Below, piece by piece: positions 51,146-60,740 of a stretch of 64,000 nt of DNA. Under the pieces are notes generated by a model, which searched no databases, was not told where the DNA came from, and saw only the letters and a program-made list of their open reading frames with translations. The translations under genes were made by a program, and so were the position numbers. Origin of the DNA: Burkholderia ubonensis subsp. mesacidophila (GTDB lineage Bacteria > Pseudomonadota > Gammaproteobacteria > Burkholderiales > Burkholderiaceae). The stretch's first letter is position 1. Each line of letters begins with the position of its first letter. Location: the NCBI RefSeq assembly GCF_002097715.1, contig NZ_CP020738.1, forward strand, positions 1,550,001-1,614,000, written 5' to 3'.

Positions 51146-52492
51146 ATGCCCCAATCCCTTCCCGCGGAAGCGGCGGTTGCGTCCGCGTCGGCTTCCGATG
51201 ACCAACTGCTGTTCCGCAAGATCGCGTGGCGGATCATCCCGTTCCTGTTCCTCTGCTACGTCGTGTCGTTCCTCGACCGCATCAACATCGGCTTCGCGCA
51301 GTTGCAGATGAAGCACGACCTTGGTTTCAGCGATGCGATGTACGGCCTCGGCGCGGCCGTGTTCTACGTCGGCTACGTATTCTGCGAGGTGCCGAGCAAC
51401 CTGCTGCTCGCGCGCTTCGGCGCGCGCCGCACGTTCACGCGGATCATGCTGCTGTGGGGCATCGCGTCGGTGGGGATGATGTTCGTGTCGAAGCCGTCGC
51501 ACTTCTACGTGCTGCGCTTCCTGCTCGGCGTGTTCGAGGCCGGCTTCTTTCCCGGCATCGTGCTGTACCTGACCTGGTGGTTCCCGGCGAACCGGCGCGC
51601 GGCGGCGATCTCGGTGTTCTTCGCCGGCGTCGCGGTCGCGGGCGTGCTCGGCGGGCTGATGTCGGGCTGGATCATGCGCGACATGGCCGGCGTGCTCGGC
51701 CTCTACGGCTGGCAATGGATGTTCGCGATCGAGGGCGCACCCGCGGTCGTGCTCGCGTTCGTCGCGCTCACGTATCTCGTCGACCGGCCGCAGGACGCGG
51801 CGTGGCTCACGCCGGACGAGAAGGCGCGTGTCGCGGCGCTGTGCGCGCACGGGCAGGGCCGCGAAGGTGCACACGCGGCACACGGCGCGCACGATTCGCG
51901 CAGCTTCGCCGCCGCGCTGCTGAACCCGCGCGTCTACCTGTTCGCGTTCATCTATTTCTCGCTGACCTGCGCGTCGCTGACGCTCAACTTCTGGATGCCG
52001 CTGATGATCCGCGACTTCGGCGTGACCGACGTGGTGGCCGTGAGCCTCTACACGGTCGTGCCGAACGCGATCGGCGCGATCGGCCTGATCCTGATCGCGC
52101 GCCGCTCGGATCGCATCGGCGAGCGCCGCGGGCATTTTGCGTGCTGCACGATCGGCGGCGGGGTCGCGCTCGCCGCGCTGACGCTGCATCTGCACAGTTT
52201 CGCGGCGATGCTCGCGTGCCTGTCGATCGCCGCGACGCTGATCTTCGCCGCGCTGCCGATCTTCTGGGCGGTGCCGACCGGCTACCTGTCCGGCAAGGCC
52301 GCGGCGGGCGGGATCGCGCTGATCAGCAGCATCGGCATCACCAGCGGCATCGTCAGCCCGTGGGTGATCGGCCTGATCCGCACGCGCACCGGCAGCATGG
52401 ATCTCGCCGTGTATCTGCTGGCCGCGCTGCTGGTTGCGAGCGGGGTGGCGCTGTTGGTCGGCGTGAAGGGCGAGCCGGGACGGAGCCTGTGA
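51146..52492 (+). CDS. MFS transporter, anion:cation symporter family
   Basis: A 448-residue 12-helix carrier of the ACS (phthalate/tartrate/galactonate) family: SFLDRINIGFAQLQMKHDLG after TM1, GYVFCEVPSNLLLARFGAR between TM2 and TM3, and GVFEAGFFPGIVLYLTWWFP at TM4-5 are the signatures. The ATG at 51146 has GGAGA 6 bp upstream. It follows the MBL-fold gene by 158 bp and probably imports an organic anion metabolised with that enzyme under IclR control (inference). Confidence 0.92.
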   Translation: MPQSLPAEAAVASASASDDQLLFRKIAWRIIPFLFLCYVVSFLDRINIGFAQLQMKHDLGFSDAMYGLGAAVFYVGYVFCEVPSNLLLARFGARRTFTRIMLLWGIASVGMMFVSKPSHFYVLRFLLGVFEAGFFPGIVLYLTWWFPANRRAAAISVFFAGVAVAGVLGGLMSGWIMRDMAGVLGLYGWQWMFAIEGAPAVVLAFVALTYLVDRPQDAAWLTPDEKARVAALCAHGQGREGAHAAHGAHDSRSFAAALLNPRVYLFAFIYFSLTCASLTLNFWMPLMIRDFGVTDVVAVSLYTVVPNAIGAIGLILIARRSDRIGERRGHFACCTIGGGVALAALTLHLHSFAAMLACLSIAATLIFAALPIFWAVPTGYLSGKAAAGGIALISSIGITSGIVSPWVIGLIRTRTGSMDLAVYLLAALLVASGVALLVGVKGEPGRSL

Positions 52493-52577
52493 GCGACGGC
52501 CGGCCACAGGCGTATCGAAGGATGGCGGACCGGGATCAGGATGATCCCGCCGACCGGCCCGCCGGACGAGACGACAT

Positions 52578-53765
52578 TCAGAAGGAGTGGCGCAATCCCA
52601 CCATGCCGACGAACTGCGAAGGTCCGGACGATGGCGTCGTATTCTGCGAGTCGCCGACGACCGCCACCGCGTCGGCAATGCTCGTACCCGTGCTGCCCGA
52701 CGCGATGAGCGACTTGCCGCGCGCGTGTTGATAGGCTTCGAGCGCGTAGAACGTCGTGCGCTTCGACAGGCTGTAGGTTTGCTCGAGCGAAATCTGGTGA
52801 TAGCGCGCCGGATCGCTGATCCCGTTCGACTTGCTCGCCATCGTGTAGCTGTATCCCGCGCCGACGATGATGGCAGGGGTGAAGCGGTACGTCGCGATCA
52901 CGCCATACGTATTGAATACGGCCTCGTCCGTGAACAGCGAGCGCGAGCCGGGCGCGTACTGCGCGTTCGAGTAGTTCACGCCGACCATCAGGTTGTTCAT
53001 CTCATAGCGGGCCGCGGCGGCGATTAGCTGTACGCCGCGCGCCGTCGCATAGCCGTTGTTGACGGGCGAATTGGCCGCGAAGCTGCCGAGCGCCTGGCTC
53101 GTCGCGATGTCTTTCAGCTTCACGTATCCGGCTGCCACCGAAAAGGGCCGGTAGTCGTAGCGGAGCGCCGCGCTGAAGTTGCTGCCGCTTGCCACGCTGC
53201 CCGGCACGCCGCCGAGCGCGTACTGGCCGCTGAACGCGAAGCCGCCGAACGTCGGCGATACATAGGTAATCGAATTATTGAATCGAAGCGTCGTATCGAG
53301 CGCGTCGACATCGCCCGGATGCGCGCCCGTCGCGCCGGTCAGCACGCCGGTCGGGCCGAGCGCGCCCACCATCTGGAAGTACGGCGTGTACTGGCGCCCG
53401 AGCGTCACCGTGCCGTACCTGTCGTCGCTCAGGCCGACATAGGCCTGCCGGTTGAACATGACGCCGGCGCTGCTTTGCGCGCCGGTCAGCGAATTGAAGC
53501 CGCTTTCAAGGCGGAAAATGACCTTCGTGCCGCCGCCGAGATCTTCCGCGCCGAGCAGGCCGAACTTGCTCGCCAGCAGGTTGCCCTGACTCATGTAGAA
53601 GTTCGAATGGCCGCGCTGGTTGCTCGAATAAGCGAAGGCATTGTCGACGACGCCGTAAAGCGTCACGCTGCTTTGCGCGAAGGCGCCCGTCGACAGGAGC
53701 GCGCCGGCCAGCGGCAGGCACGAGAGGACAACGGCACGCGCACGCGTGCGTCCGGTTTGCGTCAT
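52578..53765 (-). CDS. General porin, Burkholderia OmpC-type
   Basis: A 395-residue outer-membrane porin: Sec signal ending ALLSTGAFAQ (residues 1-30), mature start SSVTLYGVVDNAFAYSSN, then 16-strand beta-barrel pattern with GGGTKVIFRLESGFNS, MFNRQAYVGLSDDRYGTVTLGRQ and the terminal strand ending VGLRHSF with the C-terminal Phe. Trimeric anion-selective porins of this family dominate Burkholderia outer membranes. Its position in front of glycosidase and carrier genes suggests a role in sugar uptake. Confidence 0.95.
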   Translation of the reverse strand: MTQTGRTRARAVVLSCLPLAGALLSTGAFAQSSVTLYGVVDNAFAYSSNQRGHSNFYMSQGNLLASKFGLLGAEDLGGGTKVIFRLESGFNSLTGAQSSAGVMFNRQAYVGLSDDRYGTVTLGRQYTPYFQMVGALGPTGVLTGATGAHPGDVDALDTTLRFNNSITYVSPTFGGFAFSGQYALGGVPGSVASGSNFSAALRYDYRPFSVAAGYVKLKDIATSQALGSFAANSPVNNGYATARGVQLIAAAARYEMNNLMVGVNYSNAQYAPGSRSLFTDEAVFNTYGVIATYRFTPAIIVGAGYSYTMASKSNGISDPARYHQISLEQTYSLSKRTTFYALEAYQHARGKSLIASGSTGTSIADAVAVVGDSQNTTPSSGPSQFVGMVGLRHSF

Positions 53766-53825
53766 GGCTGGAAAGTCTCCAAAGTGTCATGCAGCCGGCC
53801 GGGGCGGCCGGTCGATGTTTTGTCG

Positions 53826-56240
53826 TCAAAGTGGAATGCGAAGGGTCAGGTGGCGCCAGCCGCCGGCCACGCGCTCGTCGACGATGTCGCCGTGTGCGCT
53901 CACGACATCGCGACGGTCGGCCGCCGGCAGACTCACCTGCACGTGCGTCTGATTCCTGCGCATCGGGCCCGCGCGTTCGACCGAGATGCGCAACGCGGCC
54001 GCATCGCTCGCCACGGCCACGTTCCATCGCCCTTGCTCGCCGCCGGGCGAGGCTTCCGCTTCGCCGTCGTCGTCGATGCAGCGGCCTGTTGCGACGCCGT
54101 TTCCCGCATGCGGCACGATGATGAACGCACGTTCGTCGGCGGGGCGGCCGAAATGCTGCTCCGCGACGTTCAGCGGCAGCACCGCACCTTCGCGCAGCAG
54201 CATCACGGGCTGCCCGAACGGCGCCGGAAACGTGACCGTCTGCCCGCCGTCGAACGTTTCGCCGCTCCAGTAGGACACCCAGCGCGTGGCCGCCGGCAGA
54301 TAGACCTCGCGCGCGTGCCGCCCCTTCTCGACCACGGGTGCGACGAGCAGCGACGCGCCGAGCATCATGTCGTCGCCGTCGGCGAGGCAGCGCGGATCAT
54401 GCGGAAACTCGGCGAACATCGGGCGCAATACGGGCTCATACGCGCTGTGCGATTGCCACAGCAGTTCATACAGGTAGGGAATCAGGCGATAGCGCAGCTT
54501 GATCAGCCCGGCGATCTCGCCCGTCACGTCCGGATACATCCACGGTTCGTTGACGGTGCCGTCGTCGTTCCACGAATGGATGCTGAAGCGCGGCAGGAAG
54601 ATGCCGAATTCCACCCAGCGCACCAGCAGTTCCGGTTCGGGCGCCGGGCCGGCAAAGCCGCCGATGTCGTGGCCGCTGTTCGACACGCCCGACATCGCGA
54701 GGCCGAGGCCCATCTTCAGGTTGTAGCGCAGCGTTTCCCACGACGTGGTGTTGTCGCCGGACCACGTCTGCACGTAGCGGTGCATGCCGACGCCGCCCGA
54801 GCGCGACACGAGGAACGGACGCCGGCCCGGCGCATGTTCGCGCTGCGCGTCGCGCGACGCGCGCATCATCAGCAAGGTCTGCAGCACCTTCGCCTCGCGC
54901 GCCGGGAACGGCTGCCCGAAGCCGTGCGCGATCGCATCGGGCGACCAGATCTCGAACTCGTTGTTGTCGTTCCATGTCGCGGCGATGCCGTGACGCAGCA
55001 GGCTGTCCTTCACGCGCGACTTCCACCAGTCGATCGTCGCCGGATTCGTGAAGTCGAGATAGGCGCCCACTTCGTCCCAGAACTGCACCCATGCCGGATC
55101 GCCGTTGCGCGCTTCGATCAGCAGGCCCGCTTCGGCGGCCTCGTCGAATGCCGGATGGTCCTGCAGCAGGCACGGCTTGATGTTCGGGCACAGACGCACG
55201 CCGTGATCGAGGTAGCGCTTCACGAAGCCATCGACGTCCGGGAACTTGTCGCGGTTCCAGTTGAACACGTAGCGCTTGGGGCCGATCGACGTGTAGCCGG
55301 ACGACAGGTGAAACGAGTCGCACAGGATGTCGTGCTCGCCGCAGCGCGCGAGGAATTCGTCCATCCGCTCCTGCGCGTCGGGCGCATCGGTGTAGCTCAT
55401 CGTCGAGCCGGAATAGCCGAGTCCCCATTTCGGCATCAGCGCGGGCCGCCCCGTCAGCCATGTGAAACGCCGCACCGCGTGCAGCGGCGTGGCGGGCGAC
55501 GCGATGAAGTAATAGTCGAGATCGCCGTGCTCGGCGACGAAGTGGCGATATTGCCCGTGATAGTTGTCGAGCTCGCGCCCCATGTCGAAGCGGCAGTCGG
55601 CGAGCGTGTCGTAGAACAGGCCGAACCCCGTCAGCGTCCGCGGCTGCCACGTGACGTAGAACGGGATGTGCTTGTAGAGCGGATCGCTCGTGCGCGCGCT
55701 GTAGCCCATCGCGTCGATGTTGCGCATCTCGAAGCTCTGGTTCGTGCGATCCAGCGCACCCGCGCGCTCGCCGAGGCCGACGACCAGTTCGTCCGGCCCG
55801 CGCTCGACGTAGTGATACACGCGCGCGTCCCACCAGCCGAAGTTGTACGCCTGCGTCTTGCGATCGTTCATCACGCGCTGCCATGCGCCGTCGTGCAGGA
55901 TGTCCCACGCGCAGAAGCCGCCGTCGAGCGCGACCGTGAGCCGCACGCACGTGGTTTCGATCGTCACGTGCTCGCGATCGGCAATCGTCGTATACGGCAC
56001 CGGGTCGAAACCGCTCATGTCGTGGCGGTCGCGGCCTTCGAGCGGCACATCGTCCATTCCGGGCGCGATCGCCCACGTGCGCGGCCCGCGCAACGCACCG
56101 TCAGGCAGCACGAGCACGCGGATGATGTCGTCGGCGAGGACGAACAGCTCGATCCGGCAGCCGTCCACGGCGGTCAGAACGAGGTGATGGCCCTGCTGGG
56201 CGGACAACGCGAAGCGCGGTGGATTCTTCAAGGTGGCCAT
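53826..56240 (-). CDS. Glycoside hydrolase family 31 alpha-glycosidase
   Basis: An 804-residue cytoplasmic GH31 enzyme (no signal peptide): N-terminal galactose-mutarotase-like domain, (beta/alpha)8 barrel with the nucleophile region TWNDNNEFEIW (Asp425), a second catalytic region NSGHDIGGF, then two beta-sandwich domains. GH31 members hydrolyse alpha-glucosides or alpha-xylosides. The nucleophile motif is WNDNNE rather than the usual WNDMNE, so specificity may differ. The stop of the MFS gene lies 19 bp upstream on the same strand, and the porin gene follows downstream by 60 bp: a three-gene uptake-and-hydrolysis unit is plausible. Confidence 0.93.
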   Translation of the reverse strand: MATLKNPPRFALSAQQGHHLVLTAVDGCRIELFVLADDIIRVLVLPDGALRGPRTWAIAPGMDDVPLEGRDRHDMSGFDPVPYTTIADREHVTIETTCVRLTVALDGGFCAWDILHDGAWQRVMNDRKTQAYNFGWWDARVYHYVERGPDELVVGLGERAGALDRTNQSFEMRNIDAMGYSARTSDPLYKHIPFYVTWQPRTLTGFGLFYDTLADCRFDMGRELDNYHGQYRHFVAEHGDLDYYFIASPATPLHAVRRFTWLTGRPALMPKWGLGYSGSTMSYTDAPDAQERMDEFLARCGEHDILCDSFHLSSGYTSIGPKRYVFNWNRDKFPDVDGFVKRYLDHGVRLCPNIKPCLLQDHPAFDEAAEAGLLIEARNGDPAWVQFWDEVGAYLDFTNPATIDWWKSRVKDSLLRHGIAATWNDNNEFEIWSPDAIAHGFGQPFPAREAKVLQTLLMMRASRDAQREHAPGRRPFLVSRSGGVGMHRYVQTWSGDNTTSWETLRYNLKMGLGLAMSGVSNSGHDIGGFAGPAPEPELLVRWVEFGIFLPRFSIHSWNDDGTVNEPWMYPDVTGEIAGLIKLRYRLIPYLYELLWQSHSAYEPVLRPMFAEFPHDPRCLADGDDMMLGASLLVAPVVEKGRHAREVYLPAATRWVSYWSGETFDGGQTVTFPAPFGQPVMLLREGAVLPLNVAEQHFGRPADERAFIIVPHAGNGVATGRCIDDDGEAEASPGGEQGRWNVAVASDAAALRISVERAGPMRRNQTHVQVSLPAADRRDVVSAHGDIVDERVAGGWRHLTLRIPL

Positions 56241-56259
56241 GATGAATGTCGAGGTCAGG

Positions 56260-57567
56260 TCAGGCGGCGGAATGCGCGCCGTGGTCGATTTTTTGCGGCG
56301 TGGCGTCGCGCGTCACGCCGCGCATCAGGATGACGAGCAGCGTCGCGCCGATCAGGTCGAACGCGCCGAGCGCGCCGAACAGCGGCCCGTAGCCGAGCTT
56401 GTCGGCCAGCGCGCCGACCAGCAGCGAGAAACCCAGCCCGCCGATCCACGCCGCCATCCCAGCGAAGCCCGCGGCGGTGCCGACTTCGCCGGGCTCGAAG
56501 ACGTCGGCCGCCAGCGTATTCACGAGCGCCGAAATCATCTGGTGCGCGAAGCCGCCGACGCAGAAGAGGGCGATCGCCTGGTACGGCGACGCGACGAGCC
56601 CGATACAGGCCGGGCCGATCATCATGAACGCGCCGAGCACGACGCCCGCGACGCGCGACCAGATCAGCGGCATGCGAAACCGCTTCATCAGGAACGGCGA
56701 CAGATAGCCGCCGAACAACCCGCCAAGGTCGGCCGCGAGGAACGGCAGCCACGCGAACATCGCGATCTGCTTCAGGTCCATGTGCCGCTCGGTGGCGAGA
56801 TACAGCGGAATCCAGAAACTGAACGTCTGCCACGCCGGCTCCGCGAAGAAGCGCGCCTGCGCGATCGCCCAGAAACGGCGTGTGCCCAGCACTTCGCGCA
56901 CGCGGCGCTTGTCCTGCGAGCCGGACGCCACCGGCGTCTGGCCGCCGATGATCGCGTCGCGTTCGTTCGTGCTGATGCGCGCATGATCGGCCGGCGAGCG
57001 ATAGAACACGTACCAGATCGCGGCCCAGACGAAACCGAGCGCGCCCGTGACCGCAAATGCGCTTTGCCAGCCGTAGCGCAGCGACAGGAACACGACGAGC
57101 GGCGGCGCGAGCAGGGAGCCGAGCGAGGTGCCGGCGTTGAAGTAGCCGACCGCCACCGACTTCTCACGGTTCGGAAACCACTCGGCCACGACCTTCATGC
57201 CGGCAGGAATCGCGACGGCCTCCGTCAGCCCCATCAGGCCGCGCAGCGCCGCGAGCGACAGCCAGCCGCCCGCGAAGCCGTGCAGCACGCCCGTCAGCGA
57301 CCACAGGCAAGCGAACACCGCGAAACCGATGCGTAGGCCGATCAGGTCGATGATCAGCCCGCACACCGGCTGCATGATCGTGTATCCGACCTGGAATGCT
57401 CCGACGACATACGAGTATTGCTGCGTATTCATGTGCAGCAGGGTCTTCAATTCGGGCGCCATCACGCCGAGCGCGTTGCGCGACAGGTAATTGACGATCG
57501 TCCCGAGGCACACGAGCGCAATGATCCACCAGCGCAAGCCTATGATTTTCCGCAAGATTGTCTCCAT
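56260..57567 (-). CDS. MFS transporter, hexuronate (ExuT)-like
   Basis: A 435-residue 12-helix MFS carrier. The TM1 region (CLGTIVNYLSRNALGVMAPE) and GLTEAVAIPAGMKVVAEWFP match the hexuronate/galactonate ACS subfamily. The ATG at 57567 gives METILRKIIGLRWW; a longer in-frame opening upstream is intergenic. It is 19 bp upstream of the GH31 gene, so it likely imports the glycoside or sugar acid that enzyme handles. Confidence 0.92.
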   Translation of the reverse strand: METILRKIIGLRWWIIALVCLGTIVNYLSRNALGVMAPELKTLLHMNTQQYSYVVGAFQVGYTIMQPVCGLIIDLIGLRIGFAVFACLWSLTGVLHGFAGGWLSLAALRGLMGLTEAVAIPAGMKVVAEWFPNREKSVAVGYFNAGTSLGSLLAPPLVVFLSLRYGWQSAFAVTGALGFVWAAIWYVFYRSPADHARISTNERDAIIGGQTPVASGSQDKRRVREVLGTRRFWAIAQARFFAEPAWQTFSFWIPLYLATERHMDLKQIAMFAWLPFLAADLGGLFGGYLSPFLMKRFRMPLIWSRVAGVVLGAFMMIGPACIGLVASPYQAIALFCVGGFAHQMISALVNTLAADVFEPGEVGTAAGFAGMAAWIGGLGFSLLVGALADKLGYGPLFGALGAFDLIGATLLVILMRGVTRDATPQKIDHGAHSAA

Positions 57568-58053
57568 CCATGTTCGGGACTGCTGCCGGTCCCGCTCGGC
57601 GGCGTGGCGATTCGTCGATGCGCGAATTCGAACATTTCGTCGATATTCCACGTCGGTCATCGTACCACTAGGGGCCTGCCCAGATATTGGGGAAAACCAT
57701 GCTGATGCGGCGGGATCGTCCGACGCGCCTTGTCGCGTCAGCCGTTTCGGGTGTTTCGAATGGTGAGCCGAGACGACAGCGATCGAACTTTTACTGTTCG
57801 CCGGATGTTCATTTGAATGTTCGAACGGACATTGATGCGCGATCCCGAAATTGTGCGGGTCCGACCACATGACGTCTCGGTGCGTCAGGGTGTGGGCGGC
57901 TCGAGACCAAAAGTGCAGGGCGGAGTCGCCATTGACGATCGACGCGGCCGACGCTCGGCGGGCGATCGCATTTGGCCCGACCCTCCAGGTTGCGTTTGCA
58001 ACGAGTTCTTCCGTCGCCACGCTCGATCACGTGGCATTAAACCTCGACCGACT
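57568..58053. other. Gap upstream of the MFS-GH31 unit, no gene recognised
   Basis: It must contain the leftward promoter of the MFS-GH31 unit. ATGTTC occurs as a direct repeat 12 bp apart near 57804-57822, next to a TGTTCGAACGGACA dyad, a possible binding site. Several frames are open on both strands, but none has a convincing start, composition or family pattern. Confidence 0.5.
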
Positions 58054-58255
58054 TCAGCGATTGCAAGTGATGTGATCGCGAAGCAAGGTGCGATCAACGT
58101 GCTCGCGGGTCTGGAAACGAGCAAGCGCCATCAGGAATCGAGCAGTCGCGGGATCGGCAGCAACGGCGCGGCGAGGGGCTTCAGCGTCGGGGTGGCGAGC
58201 AGCCACGGCGTGCACGATACGGCGAGCCAGACGCAGTGCATTCGACCGCGCGATG
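58054..58255 (+). pseudogene. Possible FHA/CdiA repeat-region remnant
   Basis: A plus-strand frame encodes SAIASDVIAKQGAINVLAGL, ETSKRHQESSSRGIG and GFSVGVASSHGVHDTASQ. This is the rhythm of CdiA/FHA beta-helix repeats: compare in the intact cdiA at 5406 the segment with VNLQAAQNTSSQHS and FSINAGVAGNRGHADG. No start codon or flanking repeats remain. If correct, an older TpsA gene was lost here. The assignment rests on pattern only. Confidence 0.35.
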
Positions 58256-58449
58256 CCGGAGTCATCGGCCACTCGAGCGAGGTTTTGGCGCAGGGGATTA
58301 CGCCGCGAATCAGCAAATTCCGATATGCGTCTGATGCATTGGAATTACGCCTCTATATTGACTTGCGACGTCAATTTTCGGAATAAATAGATTTAAAACA
58401 GACTTCGAGCATGCTACCATCCCGGGCTTCTGTCGGGGCCGGATGTTCG

Positions 58450-59664
58450 ATGTTCAGCTACATCATTACTCTAATAATCGTTACCGTTTTCTTCTCGTCG
58501 AATATCTGGCGTTTTATCGATGAGCCGGCGTCGGCCGGCAAGCATCGCGTTACCGCCATCGACGGGATGCGCGGTTACCTCGCATTGAGCGTCATGCTCC
58601 ATCACGCCGTCATTGCGCGGACATGGCTGTCGACAGGGCGCTGGAGCCTGCCTGAAGACTGGTTGTTCTCGCAGCTCGGGAGCGTGGCGGTCGCGCTGTT
58701 CTTCATGATCACCGGGTATCTTTTTTGGGGAAAACTGCTCGCCCGCGATGGGCGAGTCGACTGGCTTCGCCTCTACATCGGGCGGTTCTTCCGGATCGCG
58801 CCGATATACTGGATTGCCATTACCGGTCTCGTCATCGTCGTCTTCGCACGTAGCGGCTTCCAGTTGCAGGACTCGCCCACGGACGTGGCGAAAGCTCTGG
58901 CGCAGTGGTATGCGCTCGGCTTCCTGGTGCAGCATGACTTCAATGGCTATGAAAACGTCTGGATCATTGTCGCCGGCGTTGTCTGGACATTGAAATATGA
59001 GTGGCGCTTCTACATCGCATTGTTGCCGGCGTCGCTTTTCGCAAGACCGCGGCTGCACTTGATTGCCGCATTCGCATTTCTGTTGCTGTCGATCGCGGGG
59101 GCGCAATTGTCCCATGCGGAAAGCTGGAAATACCTGACGATGTTCGCCATCGGCATGTTGACGGCATCGCTTGCAAAGGCCGAGATCCGTATTCCGTTGG
59201 CGCGTAACTTGTCTTCCGCAATCGCGCTGATTGCGTTGGGCGCAGCCTGTTGGGTGCATCCGGAGCCGTTCAGTACGCTGCAGGCATTGCTGCTGGGAAT
59301 CATGTTTTTTCAGGTCGCCAACGGTGCGGACATTTTCGGCCTGCTCTCGAGTCGCGCAGCCGTCCGGCTTGGCCATATCAGTTACGGTATCTATCTGCTT
59401 CACGGCTTCGTCTTTTCAATCGGCTTCGACAATGCCGCCATCCGACCGATCGTCATGCGAGGATCGATTGAATTCTGGATCGTGACGATTGTCGGCGCGC
59501 TGGTGTTGTCAGCGATCGCCGCGCTGCTCCATGCGTCAGTGGAGCGGCCGTTCATCGATCTTGGACACCGGGTCGGTAAGCGAGCGAGCGCTGGCGTTGG
59601 CCGTTGGATGGCGGCGAAAGGCAATGCCGGGAACGAACGGTTGGGGGACGGCACGACAGGCTAA
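58450..59664 (+). CDS. OafA/AcyltransferaseThree-type membrane acyltransferase
   Basis: A 404-residue multi-pass protein with about ten hydrophobic segments. It carries the family signature IDGMRGYLALSVMLHHA (His is catalytic) near residues 37-54, YIGRFFRIAPIYW near 110-122, and LGHISYGIYLLHG near the C-terminus. Such enzymes O-acetylate surface polysaccharides, LPS O-antigen or other exported molecules. The ATG at 58450 starts at the first transmembrane helix. It lies between the broken CdiA-type remnants and the second large TpsA gene; modification of a cell-surface glycan is likely. Codon use is less GC-rich than most neighbours. Confidence 0.9.
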   Translation: MFSYIITLIIVTVFFSSNIWRFIDEPASAGKHRVTAIDGMRGYLALSVMLHHAVIARTWLSTGRWSLPEDWLFSQLGSVAVALFFMITGYLFWGKLLARDGRVDWLRLYIGRFFRIAPIYWIAITGLVIVVFARSGFQLQDSPTDVAKALAQWYALGFLVQHDFNGYENVWIIVAGVVWTLKYEWRFYIALLPASLFARPRLHLIAAFAFLLLSIAGAQLSHAESWKYLTMFAIGMLTASLAKAEIRIPLARNLSSAIALIALGAACWVHPEPFSTLQALLLGIMFFQVANGADIFGLLSSRAAVRLGHISYGIYLLHGFVFSIGFDNAAIRPIVMRGSIEFWIVTIVGALVLSAIAALLHASVERPFIDLGHRVGKRASAGVGRWMAAKGNAGNERLGDGTTG

Positions 59665-59771
59665 GGGCGTGGTGTCGTGCCTGTCTCGTTTCGTTGCCGG
59701 CGATGCCGCAGGATCGGCATCAGCATTCACGAGTGTCGTCATACCCTACTTGCTTTCGGGAGGGCGGACCG

Positions 59772-60047
59772 CGATGCAACGTCCGGCCCAGCTTCATCGA
59801 GCACTGGACCGCGCTTGAGGGGCCGGACAACGAACACTAACCGGGGGACTCCGTCGGATTTCCCGCAGGCGCCGGTATTTGCCGCAGTTTTCTCAACAAC
59901 ACCCGTCAGGAAGTGCGACTGACCGTGATCGGCGAGACGCCGAAACCCGAGAATCGCATTCGCTATCCGCTGAACGACACGTACCGATGGGCGGATTGGC
60001 CGGTGCGGCCGATCGGGCCGCATGATGGCAAGGCTCGTGGCGAATGA
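59772..60047 (+). pseudogene. Cupin-domain protein, internally deleted pseudogene
   Basis: One plus-strand frame encodes RPSFIEHWTALEGPDNEH, then a TAA stop, and in the same frame continues PGDSVGFPAGAGICRSFLNN, RQEVRLTVIGETPKPENR and RWADWPVRPIGPHDGK before a TGA. These are the N- and C-terminal ends of a familiar ~160-residue cupin protein; the middle (first barrel half) has been deleted and the junction carries a stop. The family recognition is from memory of such sequences. Confidence 0.6.
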
Positions 60048-60418
60048 TGGGTTCGTCCCGGGCCGGTTCGTTCGTCGATGGCGGCACGGCGCGTGCCCTT
60101 GCCACTGCCTTCGCGGATCGGCGCCAGCCGCTGAAACGCCATCACAACGGTGAAGCCATCAAGCCGCACGTCGCAGGAACGGTCGCCGCCGGTCGAAGGG
60201 ATCGCTCCCATCGCTTCGTAAAAGCCGTTGTTCCGCCGAGCCTGCGGTATCGGCCATTTCAGTTCATCCGTTCGGCGCCTTGATTTCGCGCGGAATCGCG
60301 GCCGTTCTCCTTGTATGCCGCCGCTCGAAGTTGAACGAGTAGCTGCGTCGGAGGTGTGGGGTCAAGCGAACCGGCGGCCAGGATATTGCAAATCGCTCGC
60401 TACGCGGCTCGGCGCGAT

Positions 60419-60577
60419 ATGAGCGATCAAGATGGCCGCATGGTAATCGACACAGTGCGGCAACTGGGCGAGCAATATGAGCGTGATGCTCATTGGCATT
60501 TAAACGCGATGCGCGCGGCACGATGCCTTGCATCGCGCGACGGCGATGGCCATTGTCCGCTTTTTCAAGGCGTGTGA
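60419..60577 (+). CDS. Possible 52-residue small protein, unknown
   Basis: An ATG-started frame encoding MSDQDGRMVIDTVRQLGEQY and then ERDAHWHLNAMRAARC. The first two-thirds look like a soluble helical protein; the end is less convincing. No ribosome site is obvious and the frame is open upstream to about 60356. It could be a remnant. Confidence 0.25.
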   Translation: MSDQDGRMVIDTVRQLGEQYERDAHWHLNAMRAARCLASRDGDGHCPLFQGV

Positions 60578-60612
60578 TACCATTACGAAAAATTACAAGA
60601 AGTATCACGATT

Positions 60613-60642
60613 TTGCGTCAAACGCAATTTCGATCATATAAA
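60613..60642 (+). promoter_or_regulatory. Candidate promoter of the second TpsA gene, with an operator-like dyad
   Basis: TTGCGT (60613-60618) and TATAAA (60637-60642) are spaced 18 bp in AT-rich DNA about 100 bp before the start at 60741. The -35 box forms one arm of the perfect dyad TTGCGT-CAA-ACGCAA (60613-60627), so binding there would block the promoter. Confidence 0.45.
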
Positions 60643-60740
60643 AAAATTCGGCCAGGGATTTTCGAATCGATGGGTTTGATCGTGGGGTTGGTCGTTACCC
60701 CCATTTGATTCGCATTCCAAGTTTAAAACTCGTTGCACTC

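Larger units (their letters stand above)
59665..60740. other. Degraded interval between the acyltransferase and second TpsA gene
   Basis: Apart from the cupin pseudogene (59772-60047) and a possible small frame at 60419, nothing intact is seen. On the minus strand at about 60110-60240, NGFYEAMGAIPSTGG and DGFTVVMAFQRL resemble the C-terminus of a GNAT acetyltransferase, probably a remnant (low certainty). From about 60580 the DNA turns AT-rich and holds the promoter of the next gene. Confidence 0.5.

Noticed and set aside
53986..56076. Several long plus/minus frames inside the GH31 gene
   Set aside because: They are frame-shifted shadows of a well-defined GH31 enzyme with both catalytic regions intact.
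57817..58386. 189-residue plus-strand frame as a real gene
   Set aside because: The first 75 codons have biased, non-protein-like composition and no ribosome site; only the middle resembles an FHA repeat, so it is treated as a remnant.
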